Shown here: piece after piece, positions 54,701 to 64,000 of the stretch
How positions within the stretch are numbered: position 1 is the stretch's first letter
How the letters are laid out: each line of letters begins with the position of its first letter
Assembly (NCBI GenBank): GCA_004764695.1
Contig: SMSO01000036.1
Location: 702,001-766,000, forward strand
Origin: Schizochytrium sp. TIO01
Lineage: Eukaryota > Sar > Bigyra > Thraustochytrida > Thraustochytriidae
Direction of reading: 5' to 3'
Length of the DNA stretch: 64,000 nt
Notes under the pieces: generated by a model
Told to the model about the DNA's origin: nothing
The model's input: only the letters and a program-made list of their open reading frames with translations
The model's database searches: none
Translations under genes and position numbers: made by a program

Positions 54701-57700
54701 AGGATATTGTCGATCTCTATCTTATGGCAAGGAAACGCGCAAATGAACAAACACTTCTCGATGGAGCCAATCAGCCGCCGCGGTACAGCTTACGAACACT
54801 TTGTCGTGCTCTTATCACGGCTCGAGTTCTCCTTACTAAGGGTTTTGGCCTTCCGCGCGCCCTTTACGAAAGCTTCATCATGACATTTGCCACGTTACTT
54901 AATGAGAAGTCTCTCAAGGTTATGTCCAAACTTCTTAAGAAAACATTTGTATCCGAAATGAGCTCCAAAGCTCTGGAAAGTGCCCCACGCTGCCCAGGAA
55001 CAAGGAGTACACGTGACAGCTATATCCTCTGTGACAAGTTCTGGCTGCAAAAAGGTCCTCGGCTTCTGCGAAACATTCTTGACGCCATGCCTGAGTCTGG
55101 TCCTGCAGCTGAGGCTGCCAAACTCGAGGCCGCTATTGAAGACCGTGCCGCCCAGTCGTTGCTTGATGCATTTGTAGAGACCCCGACGGTTCTCCACAAC
55201 ATCCAGGCTCTTGCCAGAGCCATTGCGGCACAGAAGTACCCTGTCCTTTTGCAAGGTCCGACCAGTAGCGGTAAGACAACAATGGTTTCCTACCTCGCCG
55301 CAAAGGCTGGTTACAAATGTGTTCGTATCAACAACCATGAGCACACTGATCTACAAGAGTATATGGGTTCTTATGTCAGCGATGAACGCGGCAATTTGGT
55401 GTTTCGTGAAGGCGCTCTTGTGGAAGCCGTTCGCAAAGGATACTGGATCGTACTTGATGAGCTTAACTTAGCACCTTCAGAGGTTCTCGAGGCTTTGAAC
55501 CGTCTTCTCGATGACAATCGCGAAGTCTTCATCCCAGAAACCCAAGAAGTTGTCAAACCGCATCCGAACTTTATGCTCTTTGCAACCCAAAACCCTCCTG
55601 GACTCTACGGTGGTCGTAAAATGCTTTCTCGTGCATTTCGGAATCGCTTCCTTGAACTTCACGTTGGTGAAATTCCTACATCTGAGCTTGAGACAATTCT
55701 CAACAAGCGGTGTGCACTTGCTCCGTCCTTTTGTAAGGTCCTCGTAAACGTCATGACTGATTTGCAAATGCATCGTCAACAGAGTAAGCTTTTTGCAGGC
55801 AAAGAAGGCTTTATTACCCCACGTGACCTTTTGCGTTGGGCGAATCGCAACCCAGCATCATACGAAGAGCTGGCCGTCGAGGGATTTCGGCTTCTTGGTG
55901 ACCGCGTCCGTACAGATGCCGACAAGCTTGTTGTGCAAGCTGTTATTGAAAAGCATTGCAAGACTAAACTTACTGATGACCTTTTGTATCCTGTAATTGG
56001 GACTAACTTTGAGGCATGCCAAAGTGATCGTGCCAAAGAGGAGGGTGTTAGCAAAGTGGTCCCGACACGAGCCATGCGTCGTACCTATGCCCTTGTTCGG
56101 CGATGCCTTCAAGTGAAGGAGCCTGCACTTTTGATTGGTGAAACTGGCTGTGGTAAGACAACCGTATGTCAGATGTTAGCAATCGAAGCTAATCAGTTGC
56201 TTCAGATTCTCAACTGTCACCAAAATACCGATACTGCCGATATTCTTGGTAGTTTGCGACCTATGCGGAACAAAAACCAGCTCCAGAACAAAGCTTGGGA
56301 GTTGGCAGCGCAATTCAATTGGACAGTGCAGTCGTGTACAAGTCTTGATGACTTGGAGTCTAGGGCAACTGCAAAGATTGCCTCCCTGAAAGCTACTGTA
56401 GCTTCCGAGGCCATGAAAGATGCCACGGAGGAAGAGGATGCGAACTCTGAAATCCAGGATGCTAGCCTAGAACCATTGCAAGAAATTGTTGCCCTCGTCC
56501 GCCGTTATCGTGCTCTCTTTGAGTGGCAAGATGGCCCTCTAGTAGCATCTATGCGTGATGGTGATATGTTTTTGCTTGATGAGCTGTCCCTGGCTGAAGA
56601 TGCAGTTTTAGAGCGTCTCAATAGTGTTTTGGAGCCTTCTCGCACACTCTTCCTTGCTGAGCGCGGTGGAGACCAAGTTGAAGAAATTGTGGCAAATGCA
56701 AGCTTCCGGATTCTGGCCACCATGAACCCTGGCGGCGATTATGGAAAACGGGAGCTTTCACCTGCTCTCCGTAATCGCTTTACTGAAATCTGGATTCCAC
56801 CCGTTCATGACGAGTCTGATCTTCGCCTTATTCTTACCCAGCACCTCGGCGTTATTGCAGAAAATTCTCAGCAATCTGGATTAGCAGCAGCTCTTGCCTC
56901 GTTTTATACATGGTTTAACGGTCCCGCTCAAAATAATCATGCTTTGATTCAACTCACTTTGCGTGATCTTATTTCATGGGCTGCGTTTATGGTACACATT
57001 GCTCGCACAACTTACATCGAGCCATGGATCGCTTTTTTGCATGGTGCTGGTCTGGTTTTACTGGATGGTCTTGGTCTTGGTTCTGGTATCTCTGAGGAGA
57101 GCTGCCGTAGCCTCCGACTTCGCGCTTGTTCCTTTCTCCTCGATTCAGTTCCTCGCGAAACCCAAATGCTGGTGGAACGCGGGGACGATTTGCTGTTGCG
57201 AAACTTTCATTCCTCCAATAAGGATTCGGTCAAGGTGAAGGAAGAAGAAGTAGAAGTTAAAGAAGACTCCGAAATGCAAGATACAGGGACACGAGTGATT
57301 GAGGAGGGCGATGCTGAAAACAAGTTTGGTATGCACCCCTTCTATATCTCGATGGGCCCTGTGCAGGAACGAAATGCATCCTATGCTCTCGACGCTCCTA
57401 CCACTTCAGAAAATTTGGCTCGCGTTTTGCGCGCCATGCAATTAGAGCGCCCAATTCTTCTTGAAGGTAGCCCTGGAGTTGGTAAAACAAGTTTGATTGC
57501 ATCTTTGGCGAAGCGCTCTGGCCATCGCCTTGTGCGTATCAACTTGTCGGAACAGACTGACTTTGCTGACCTCATTGGTTCTGATATCCCCGCAGCTAGT
57601 ACACCTACAGAGGGAGATGGTATCACTGAAAAGGCGACTTCTGGCGCAAAGTTTACCTGGAGCGATGGTGTCTTCTTAGCCGCGCTTAAAGCCGGGGACT

Positions 57701-60700
57701 GGGTTCTTCTTGACGAATTGAACTTAGCTTCGCAGTCTGTTCTTGAAGGCCTGAACGCCTGTCTTGATCATCGTGGTACAGTGTATGTCCCGGAGCTTAA
57801 CCAGTCGTTTCATTGTCCTCCGTCTTTCCGTGTTTTTGCAGCCCAAAATCCTGTCCAACAAGGTGGTGGTCGTAAAGGTTTACCCAAGAGTTTCTTGAAC
57901 CGCTTCACCAAGGTCTTTGTGGAACAACTCACAGATACCGATTACCACTATATTGTGTCCCAAATGTACCCAGCGATGAGCGAGGATCTCATTCAGCGTC
58001 TTGTTGCTTTTAACGGTGCTATTGTACGCGATACTGTCACAACTTTGCGTTATGCACGAAATGGAGCTCCTTGGGAATTTAACTTGCGGGATATCTTCCG
58101 TCTTTGTGAACTGTGCACTGGCGCAGAAGATATGGAGGCTGCAATTATTCGTCACGTGGGTATGATCTATTTTGATCGCCTCCGCACCGAAGAGGATCGT
58201 GACAAGATGCGCGCAGCATTTGCTGAAAACTTTGGAAAACCTTGGGTCCCTCGCCGCATTGAATTGCGATCGTCCATGGGAATGTTGAGTGTAGGTGCTG
58301 CTGCTGTAGAACGTTCCATTTTTGCCAGCAACGAACGATCATCTTGTGATGAAGCAGAGACCCCTCAAGGATTTCTTCCTCGTACTACACTCCCAGCTCT
58401 CGAACACATTGCCCACTGTGTTGTGAAACAATGGCCTGTTTTGCTCCTAGGTGCAAGCGGAACTGGTAAGACATCAATTCTTCGTTCTTTTGCTCAGTTG
58501 TGTGGTCGCCGTCTGCACGAGTTTGCGGTGACTAGCTCTACGGATTCGACTGAACTCCTTGGCTGTTTTGAGCAAGTGGATTTAGATCGTAAGGTTCGTG
58601 AGTTACGGTCCAGCCTCATGACGTTGTGTTGCACCGTCCTTCGCCAGATATTTATGCTTGGGGATTCCACAGAAAGCAGCAAGACACTGGAATGTGCCAG
58701 GGCTCTCGAGGAGCATCGCCATATTCTTCTCCATGGACCAACTCCTCTTCCACGTCCTATGCTCGAAGCCGTTTTTACTGATCTTTGCAAGATTCTTGGT
58801 CCTAAAAACCCACACCATTTGCATGAATCGCAGTTAGAATACTTTCAATCTGAGTTGCAACGCTTGCAGCGAGAGTGGGCAGCAGAATTGGACGCATCTA
58901 CATCAGGTGCGCTCTTGGGAGCTTTTGAGTGGGTAGACGGAACCTTGGTACGTGCTATGGAGCGTGGTGACTGGGTAGTCTTGAACAATGCTAATTTATG
59001 CAACCCGACTGTTCTTGATCGATTAAATCCTGTGCTTGAGATGGGAGGTGAACTCATGATTAATGAGTGCGGCATGGTTAACGGTAAGCCCCGAATCATT
59101 CGTCCGCATAAGGACTTCCGGATCTTCTTGGTCGCTGACCCTTCATTTGGAGAGGTTTCGCGTGCGATGCGAAACCGCTGTGTTGAGATTTCACTACTTT
59201 CTCCATCGTGGTCGTCTGTTGTAGATGCTGGAGATGCCGCACGTGTGCTCGCGCAGTTGGGAATGTCACCACTAGTAACAGACAAAATGATTCGTACATT
59301 CTCTCTTCTTGCTGGCAGAGAAGAACGCATAGCAAAAGAAACTGCATGCCCTGGGCACCTTGTGCGCTGGGCAAAAATGTTTCGTACCTTTGATAGCTTT
59401 TCAGTATGTGGAGCTGGAAATGTCAGTGCAGCCTTGGCACAAAGTTTTACGGCATGTTTTGATATGGAGATGCCATCGGAGTCTTTGAACCCCACAGGAA
59501 CTGCAGATGCCGAGGCTGGAGTTCTTTCCGATTCTTCCAGAGCTCAGCTAGTGCTTGACACAGCTCGATTTCCATGGGCATGTGCACCTGTTCTTGGTGA
59601 TGGTGATGCAAGACTACTTCACGTCCTTCAAACAGGCGCTGCCTTGGCTCTTCTAGATATGAGTGAAGGTGATATGAATTCGAGCTCAATTCGAGCAGCT
59701 GTATCCCACTTTATTCACGCTGCCACAGAGTCAGACTGGTCACTGCGGGCAGCCTTTGCTATTGACCTTGGAAATGAAAATCTCGCCAATCTGACTGCTT
59801 TTATTCAACAGAAGTGGGAGTTGATGAGAAGTAATGATTCACCTCCTGTCTCTCGTAAGATGCTCCAAGAACAGCTTATAGATGAGGCTTTGGTGGACGA
59901 TACCATGCGATTCTGTGGCCATCTTGTCAACATTGCTTTCTCAATGTGGATTGATCTTTTTCTGGAGGATAACCGCGTACCCAAACCTCAGAGTCAGGCC
60001 AATGGTAACACAAGCGATTCGCGCGCCAACACTTTCTATGATGCAATTGTGTTGTGCGCACGAGGTGAATTATCGAAGTCTGAAATTCGAGTTCCTGGTG
60101 CAGCTATCCTTCCTGTCCTGTTGATGGCCTTGACGAAGTTTGTCGAGATTGTCGCAAAGGTGTTACTGAAAAATTGCCAGTATGTCGAACTAGAGACTCG
60201 CAATGTTGTCGTCAAACTCCTGCGTAATCTCATCACTATTCGAACAAACATGGTGCGTATCATGTTAGATGTAGGTATTCGTTTTAGTTCAAAGGACGTT
60301 CCTCAGCTTCATCTTGCAATGAGCAAGGTTTCGCTCGAAGCACGTGCTGCTGCGAAGTCATGTGGCCAAATTTGCAAAGCTTTATCTGCTCAAGGCGAGC
60401 TTCAAATTGCTGTGCAAGATCTTCGTCATGCTTTTAAACGTGTAGATAAGGCTCTTGGTGCTCACAGTAGTCAATGTGCACTTGCATTTTCAGCTTCCCA
60501 AAGCGTTTCTGATGAAAGCAGCAACAGTGCGACACTTGTTGTTGCTGAGCGAGATGCTCAAGTTGCTCGCAAGCTTTGGAAACAGTGTGGTCAGCCTCGC
60601 CCTATGCGATCAAAGCCACTTTTTGAAGCACTGTATCGTGCTCTTATGCTGTCTAAGCAAACCTGGCTTCTTTCTGGCACCAGTTTCCGAAGTGCGCTCG

Positions 60701-63700
60701 AAGCAGGCCACTTGTCTTTGATAGTCAATGATGAACATCGGCAAATGCTTATTGATGCTGCCTGTGCGTTACGCTGGGCAAATGCACAACGGAGCGATTC
60801 TGATGCAACAATGGAAGAGACTGCAAACGCTGTCGAGCAAATCATTCGTCGGATCGATGAGGTAGCTGTAGCCAAGCAGACGTTGATTCAGAGTGCAAAT
60901 ACCGAGTACCGTATGCTTGGAGCTGTTGACCAGTGGCCTGTTATGTCTAACGATCAACTTTGTAAACTAGCTGACCCAGAGGCAAATAAGGCACTCCGTG
61001 GCCAAGCCCCTGAAGCAAGTCTTCATTGGGGTCTTGTGCAGTTGCAGCCTCTTATGGATTTGTGGGCATGTAAAGCACTCTTGCGGGTAATCGTTCAAGC
61101 CTATGCAAACCCTGAATCTTCTGCAAACCCCGCCATCATCGAGGAGATGGTGAGTTATGTGTCAGAGGTTTCTTCTATCCCTCCACACATCCTTGTACCA
61201 TTCAAGGAGCTGGCTCTTCGTAAGGAAGCCAAAGCAGATTGCAGTAATCTGGAGCTTGACCTTATGCACAGTTTCTATGAAGCTGTATGGTCAGGAATGT
61301 TTAACGAACGAGAGGGTGTCGATGCTGATGCAAGTGCACACATTCGTGAGGATTTGGCTAAGTTCATCGTCAAGAACAAGAATTTTGGCCCACTTGTGGA
61401 AGTCGATACCTTCTCCGACGGGCTTGGCGCAGGTTTACCTCGTCTTTTTCAAGATCTCGTTAGTGTTGTGGTATTTCGTGTTGTGCGTGGTAGCGGTGTT
61501 GGTTTGGATAGCAATCAACCGCGTGATCGAGCAACTAAGCCGTTTGGTGAAACCATCTCTATTCGCGATCGGAGTATGCGTTTGGCACAACTTCAGGTTC
61601 TTTTGTCTCATCTTGTTCATGACTCAAGGAAAAACTTGGTTGGCGATCTAGACGCGTCGACTGTAGTAGAAGATGATCGTCAACTGTTTTGGTACCATTT
61701 GGAGACAACACTTCATAGTGTTTGTAACACAAGTGAAGAAGTACACTCTGTTCTTCGGATGCACTTGATGAATCCGGAGAAGATGGACAGAGTTACAGTA
61801 GAGCACTTTCAAAATGCTTTGCAATTGATTGACGCTAAGCTTGCCAAGTTTGAATCCCCTCTCATTGATCGAACTTTGCGGCAACTCATGCGCACTTTTG
61901 AAAATGCTATTGATCGCACGAATCTTGCAATGAGTTGGACTCTTCTTGCTCTGTTTCGCCTTCACATGCTTGCTCCGGCTTCCGCGGTTGACCCCTGTCT
62001 TAAGCCTCAAGTGCGTCTTCTGCGTGCATCCGGTACTTGTGAGGAGATCAAGGCAGAATTAATGGTTCGCGAGCAAAATGACTCTATCACTGGCCGTGCA
62101 TTCGGCCCGCTTGCACATGTACACGAGGGTTTGATCGAGCAGCGAGAGAAGCTTACGGAAGAAATCGCCGAGCTACGCGAGCGCGTGGTGTATCGTCCCA
62201 TGGTTGGTGACGCTGGTTTTTCATCTCTCTATTCTGCTGTGGCTGAATTCAATTCGTCAATTGGTGCTGTACAGCGGGTGCTTGATGTCACCCAGGCTAT
62301 TCAATCACGTCTTCACGACGCTGACACCCAAGAAGAGATGATCCTTGAGGCATGTAGACAACTTTGCATGTCCCTGGAACGGGACTACCAAGGATTTGAG
62401 GATGTAGTACGTCCTGTACAAGTTTCTCTTCGCCAGCTTCAACATGGTCTTCGCTCCTTGGGCTACGAATCACGTCGTAACTTAGAGTCTTCGCAGCGCA
62501 CTGAAAGTCTTTCAGAGGTGCGTCGTATTCTTGGAGCATTTCCATCGACTTTGGTGGATGCCTCTCATACTCGCACAAGAGATCCGCTTGTGGCGCTTGA
62601 ATCGACTTTGCATAGTCGTAACCTTGTGAATCGACGCACTTGGACTCGAATGCTAGAGGCTGTATTCGCTCGAACCGCTTGCTTGATGACCCAATTGTCT
62701 GGTGAGAAGCGTTCTGAGGAAGCATGGGGCCTTGTTTCCCGAATCTTGTCTTCATTTGCCGATGAGTATCTTACTGAGAAGGTCGAACGCAAGAAGCGAG
62801 AAGAGGAGGAGAATCTGAGTTTCCGGTTCAAAACTCGTGAACATTTAGCTGCGGGCACCCCAGAGGCAATTCAGGCTCAAGAAGAGGCTTCTTTTCGTGA
62901 AATGTTCCCTGATTTTCACGAGGAATTTGACCAAGTGGCTAAACAGGTTCTTGCCGATCTTGATGAATTTGCAATTGATGATGAAGATGACAGGCAACAA
63001 AAGATGGACGATGAGGACGAGGATGATGCTGATGGCGAGACTGGAGAGGCTGGGGATCGCCTAGAGGGTCTTGAACGTAGGAGTTATGTTGTTATTGTTG
63101 AAAGAGTACTTTCACTGCTAAGTGACGCAAGCAAACGCGTTGGTGTTTCCAAAATTAACCTTCAAGACTTCTTCGGTCCAGCATACCATGCAGCAGGTAT
63201 TTTTGCCGACCCCTTAGAGCTTCAAGTCGGCGCACCTCCCGGTGGTCTCCTTGGTGCACATCTTTTGGCTTTGGGATTGGGAGCAAGCGATTGTCAGCGA
63301 CGCAGCAAGCTGGTGCCTTTGGCCAATGAACCTCAGGATGTAACTGTGGACCTGGGAGAAGTTGTCCCTGTGAAGAAGAATCTTAACCAGGATAGCTTTG
63401 TTGAGGAGGTTGCACTTCTTGAAATACCGCTAATCCAACTGTCAACCAAGCTTGACGAGCTTTTGGCAATGTGGCCAGACAACGCTCCATTGCTGCAGCT
63501 TGCAAAGCTGACGATGCGTCTGCGTGAGCTTCCTCTGACCTGCCCTCTCATGCGAGCGCTTGTTGGTATTGAGACTCTCTTACGAGTTGCAAATGACTGG
63601 GAGATGGTTGCACACAAGGACGTAAGCATCAGAGCTTTCACCGCTCCTTTTGTGAGACTGGTGGTGCGTTGGCGGAAATTGGAATTGCGTTCATGGCCAT

Positions 63701-64000
63701 TTTTGCTGGAAGACCGTGCCCGCTCTGCAAAGGATGAGGCTAAACTATGGTTTTATGATACATTTGCCTTGGTAAATGGTGACCTTGAGGACGCTGACGC
63801 AGCGGACGGGCTGTTTAAAACTATGGATCAGTTCGCTCGTACTGGAACACTAGGTTGCTTTGAAACACGCCTTGAGCTTGTACGTGCTCTTGGTGAGCTT
63901 CTTCAGCGCAAGCGCATCTCGAGCGAAGAGGGCAGCAACAATGGTGAGAGCACCGAACTCGAGAACCAGTTCTGGCATCTGCAAAAGTACTACGCACAGT
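51766..64000 (+). CDS. MDN1: Midasin (MDN1/Rea1), dynein-like AAA+ ATPase, 3' end outside window
   Basis: A single open frame of 4,078 codons without a stop runs off the window end. After an N-terminal region come six AAA+ modules, with P-loops at about residues 298 (GRSGAGKS), 683 (GETGAGKT), 1164 (GPTSSGKT), 1458 (GETGCGKT), 1901 (GSPGVGKT) and 2229 (GASGTGKT). Walker B boxes include WVLLDEINLA, WIVLDELNLA, MFLLDELSLA and WVLLDELNLA; in AAA6 the box is WVVLNNANLC, lacking the acidic pair. From about residue 2,600 the long linker begins, and a short acidic stretch is seen near 63,005-63,060. Midasin pulls assembly factors (Ytm1, Rsa4) off pre-60S particles in the nucleolus and nucleoplasm. 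The acidic region and the MIDAS domain that binds those factors should lie beyond 64,000. The ATG at 51,766 follows an AT-rich leader and is the first in frame. Confidence 0.96.
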   Translation, partial: MARGKSVPVGGVSADAKNKDPIAIVHASLGNLGSFEDGLEALMRSATTQLAEDIINGNKTKLNKNKNKSKKNLDNSSDSYVVSLESRVVAVVAGLAEASRVNDACLEMALDVVGCSGAFAGVDFLEAASTDADLIAVCRACELLFTSSAGASVVASRSWHSLYALCMHSSAIVRAHASRAVRELLGLPPSAVLASAAVSKDFKTSKKTKESASAQIPESAAARDTAALLRPPVRLHNGAGEDIEDDNTKNNQSSVLEAIEKHWARGGNSKAVRSATTERNLRAALVAVRNGAPVLLEGRSGAGKSLLVHELARMHGKERTLVELQLDDQMDSKTLLGTYVCTDVPGEFRWQPGALTQAVTSGCWVFIEDIDRAPFEVLAALIPLFESRQLLLPNRDQVISAGPGFQLLATRRTALRGPPLLERLWTSVHVQPLPPQELLAVVKHLYKDMSASLLALILRTFQCIVRAASTPSRRPKLVADEAHANGEKTAKSTRNSGDKTTNVSDDDSRMDLEEEDEQQDDDLPALPIDPKRVIPGRTMSERDLFKWLRRIGTLVQLSARERKNNGGIFLTEQEREDILMEAMDCFVAAVPSFEARIAMAQWLAQVWHLPEERLVHRVRAHKPEVAPRSRSNPSLRVGRARLRMSPSEDAPAPSRVAATGVSMRLLEQIACSVKMNEPVLLVGETGAGKTSMVQHLARLLGKKLVVQNMHVQSDTTELLGGFKPVQLRHVALPLYAHFVDLFCKTFSESANQRFLSAVEEGVAKANWKKLSKACAAACKMADAKFIKLLKAWEAKENPRKRRRKGTPSKKDGQDENEDGEEEEEPEMDKREIAEREAAWEVFRVEADRFERQRKRVENSFAFSFEEGALVKAIRAGDWVLLDEINLASGETLERLSALLDDEEGTLSLTERGDLERVKRHPDFRLFAAMNPATDVGKRDLPPALRSRFTELYVDEVEDVADLQLVVGLYLSDIPNPPVQDIVDLYLMARKRANEQTLLDGANQPPRYSLRTLCRALITARVLLTKGFGLPRALYESFIMTFATLLNEKSLKVMSKLLKKTFVSEMSSKALESAPRCPGTRSTRDSYILCDKFWLQKGPRLLRNILDAMPESGPAAEAAKLEAAIEDRAAQSLLDAFVETPTVLHNIQALARAIAAQKYPVLLQGPTSSGKTTMVSYLAAKAGYKCVRINNHEHTDLQEYMGSYVSDERGNLVFREGALVEAVRKGYWIVLDELNLAPSEVLEALNRLLDDNREVFIPETQEVVKPHPNFMLFATQNPPGLYGGRKMLSRAFRNRFLELHVGEIPTSELETILNKRCALAPSFCKVLVNVMTDLQMHRQQSKLFAGKEGFITPRDLLRWANRNPASYEELAVEGFRLLGDRVRTDADKLVVQAVIEKHCKTKLTDDLLYPVIGTNFEACQSDRAKEEGVSKVVPTRAMRRTYALVRRCLQVKEPALLIGETGCGKTTVCQMLAIEANQLLQILNCHQNTDTADILGSLRPMRNKNQLQNKAWELAAQFNWTVQSCTSLDDLESRATAKIASLKATVASEAMKDATEEEDANSEIQDASLEPLQEIVALVRRYRALFEWQDGPLVASMRDGDMFLLDELSLAEDAVLERLNSVLEPSRTLFLAERGGDQVEEIVANASFRILATMNPGGDYGKRELSPALRNRFTEIWIPPVHDESDLRLILTQHLGVIAENSQQSGLAAALASFYTWFNGPAQNNHALIQLTLRDLISWAAFMVHIARTTYIEPWIAFLHGAGLVLLDGLGLGSGISEESCRSLRLRACSFLLDSVPRETQMLVERGDDLLLRNFHSSNKDSVKVKEEEVEVKEDSEMQDTGTRVIEEGDAENKFGMHPFYISMGPVQERNASYALDAPTTSENLARVLRAMQLERPILLEGSPGVGKTSLIASLAKRSGHRLVRINLSEQTDFADLIGSDIPAASTPTEGDGITEKATSGAKFTWSDGVFLAALKAGDWVLLDELNLASQSVLEGLNACLDHRGTVYVPELNQSFHCPPSFRVFAAQNPVQQGGGRKGLPKSFLNRFTKVFVEQLTDTDYHYIVSQMYPAMSEDLIQRLVAFNGAIVRDTVTTLRYARNGAPWEFNLRDIFRLCELCTGAEDMEAAIIRHVGMIYFDRLRTEEDRDKMRAAFAENFGKPWVPRRIELRSSMGMLSVGAAAVERSIFASNERSSCDEAETPQGFLPRTTLPALEHIAHCVVKQWPVLLLGASGTGKTSILRSFAQLCGRRLHEFAVTSSTDSTELLGCFEQVDLDRKVRELRSSLMTLCCTVLRQIFMLGDSTESSKTLECARALEEHRHILLHGPTPLPRPMLEAVFTDLCKILGPKNPHHLHESQLEYFQSELQRLQREWAAELDASTSGALLGAFEWVDGTLVRAMERGDWVVLNNANLCNPTVLDRLNPVLEMGGELMINECGMVNGKPRIIRPHKDFRIFLVADPSFGEVSRAMRNRCVEISLLSPSWSSVVDAGDAARVLAQLGMSPLVTDKMIRTFSLLAGREERIAKETACPGHLVRWAKMFRTFDSFSVCGAGNVSAALAQSFTACFDMEMPSESLNPTGTADAEAGVLSDSSRAQLVLDTARFPWACAPVLGDGDARLLHVLQTGAALALLDMSEGDMNSSSIRAAVSHFIHAATESDWSLRAAFAIDLGNENLANLTAFIQQKWELMRSNDSPPVSRKMLQEQLIDEALVDDTMRFCGHLVNIAFSMWIDLFLEDNRVPKPQSQANGNTSDSRANTFYDAIVLCARGELSKSEIRVPGAAILPVLLMALTKFVEIVAKVLLKNCQYVELETRNVVVKLLRNLITIRTNMVRIMLDVGIRFSSKDVPQLHLAMSKVSLEARAAAKSCGQICKALSAQGELQIAVQDLRHAFKRVDKALGAHSSQCALAFSASQSVSDESSNSATLVVAERDAQVARKLWKQCGQPRPMRSKPLFEALYRALMLSKQTWLLSGTSFRSALEAGHLSLIVNDEHRQMLIDAACALRWANAQRSDSDATMEETANAVEQIIRRIDEVAVAKQTLIQSANTEYRMLGAVDQWPVMSNDQLCKLADPEANKALRGQAPEASLHWGLVQLQPLMDLWACKALLRVIVQAYANPESSANPAIIEEMVSYVSEVSSIPPHILVPFKELALRKEAKADCSNLELDLMHSFYEAVWSGMFNEREGVDADASAHIREDLAKFIVKNKNFGPLVEVDTFSDGLGAGLPRLFQDLVSVVVFRVVRGSGVGLDSNQPRDRATKPFGETISIRDRSMRLAQLQVLLSHLVHDSRKNLVGDLDASTVVEDDRQLFWYHLETTLHSVCNTSEEVHSVLRMHLMNPEKMDRVTVEHFQNALQLIDAKLAKFESPLIDRTLRQLMRTFENAIDRTNLAMSWTLLALFRLHMLAPASAVDPCLKPQVRLLRASGTCEEIKAELMVREQNDSITGRAFGPLAHVHEGLIEQREKLTEEIAELRERVVYRPMVGDAGFSSLYSAVAEFNSSIGAVQRVLDVTQAIQSRLHDADTQEEMILEACRQLCMSLERDYQGFEDVVRPVQVSLRQLQHGLRSLGYESRRNLESSQRTESLSEVRRILGAFPSTLVDASHTRTRDPLVALESTLHSRNLVNRRTWTRMLEAVFARTACLMTQLSGEKRSEEAWGLVSRILSSFADEYLTEKVERKKREEEENLSFRFKTREHLAAGTPEAIQAQEEASFREMFPDFHEEFDQVAKQVLADLDEFAIDDEDDRQQKMDDEDEDDADGETGEAGDRLEGLERRSYVVIVERVLSLLSDASKRVGVSKINLQDFFGPAYHAAGIFADPLELQVGAPPGGLLGAHLLALGLGASDCQRRSKLVPLANEPQDVTVDLGEVVPVKKNLNQDSFVEEVALLEIPLIQLSTKLDELLAMWPDNAPLLQLAKLTMRLRELPLTCPLMRALVGIETLLRVANDWEMVAHKDVSIRAFTAPFVRLVVRWRKLELRSWPFLLEDRARSAKDEAKLWFYDTFALVNGDLEDADAADGLFKTMDQFARTGTLGCFETRLELVRALGELLQRKRISSEEGSNNGESTELENQFWHLQKYYAQ

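Overview
The window is nuclear DNA of a flagellated, intron-poor single-celled eukaryote. The genes seen are all eukaryotic: cytosolic ribosomal protein uS11/RPS14, the ribosome-assembly factors PWP1 and midasin (MDN1), the axonemal protein CFAP251/WDR66, a polycystin-type TRP channel, a secreted serine carboxypeptidase and a sulfotransferase. Most are single open frames. CFAP251 has two short GT-AG introns, and midasin runs for more than 12 kb without a stop. This gene style suggests a heterotroph such as a labyrinthulomycete (thraustochytrid-like stramenopile), but that placement is inference; no sequence search was possible.

Layout. Positions 1-31,210 form a gene desert in which I recognise no gene. 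Its left half (1-15,700) is packed with microsatellites, mostly tetranucleotides of many different motifs (GAAA, AAGT, CTAT, CAGT, AAAC, TTTG/TTTA, CAGA and others). Its right half (15,700-31,210) is AT-rich with fewer repeats. From 31,211 the window becomes gene-dense: PKD2-like channel (+, 31,211-34,342), RPS14 (-, 35,548-36,003), CFAP251 (+, 37,623-41,041, three exons), serine carboxypeptidase with an N-terminal PSI-like cysteine module (+, 41,737-43,377), sulfotransferase (+, 44,108-45,400, with a probable membrane anchor in another frame at 43,981), PWP1 (-, 45,726-47,372), and midasin (+, 51,766 to beyond the window end).

The most notable find lies between PWP1 and midasin, at about 48,122-48,856. 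It is the decayed remnant of an IS607-family transposon. A serine-recombinase fragment is followed, in shifting frames, by pieces of a TnpB/Fanzor-type RNA-guided nuclease: a RuvC-region strand, a zinc ribbon and a C-terminal D-x-x-x-A-R-x-I-L-L-R motif. Every piece is below ordinary ORF length cut-offs and is broken by frameshifts, stops and a large internal deletion.

PWP1, RPS14 and midasin all serve ribosome production and sit within about 16 kb, but on different strands with unrelated genes between them, so this is not evidence of an operon-like unit. CFAP251 indicates a motile-cilium stage. The channel, the carboxypeptidase and the anchored sulfotransferase point to the membrane and secretory system.
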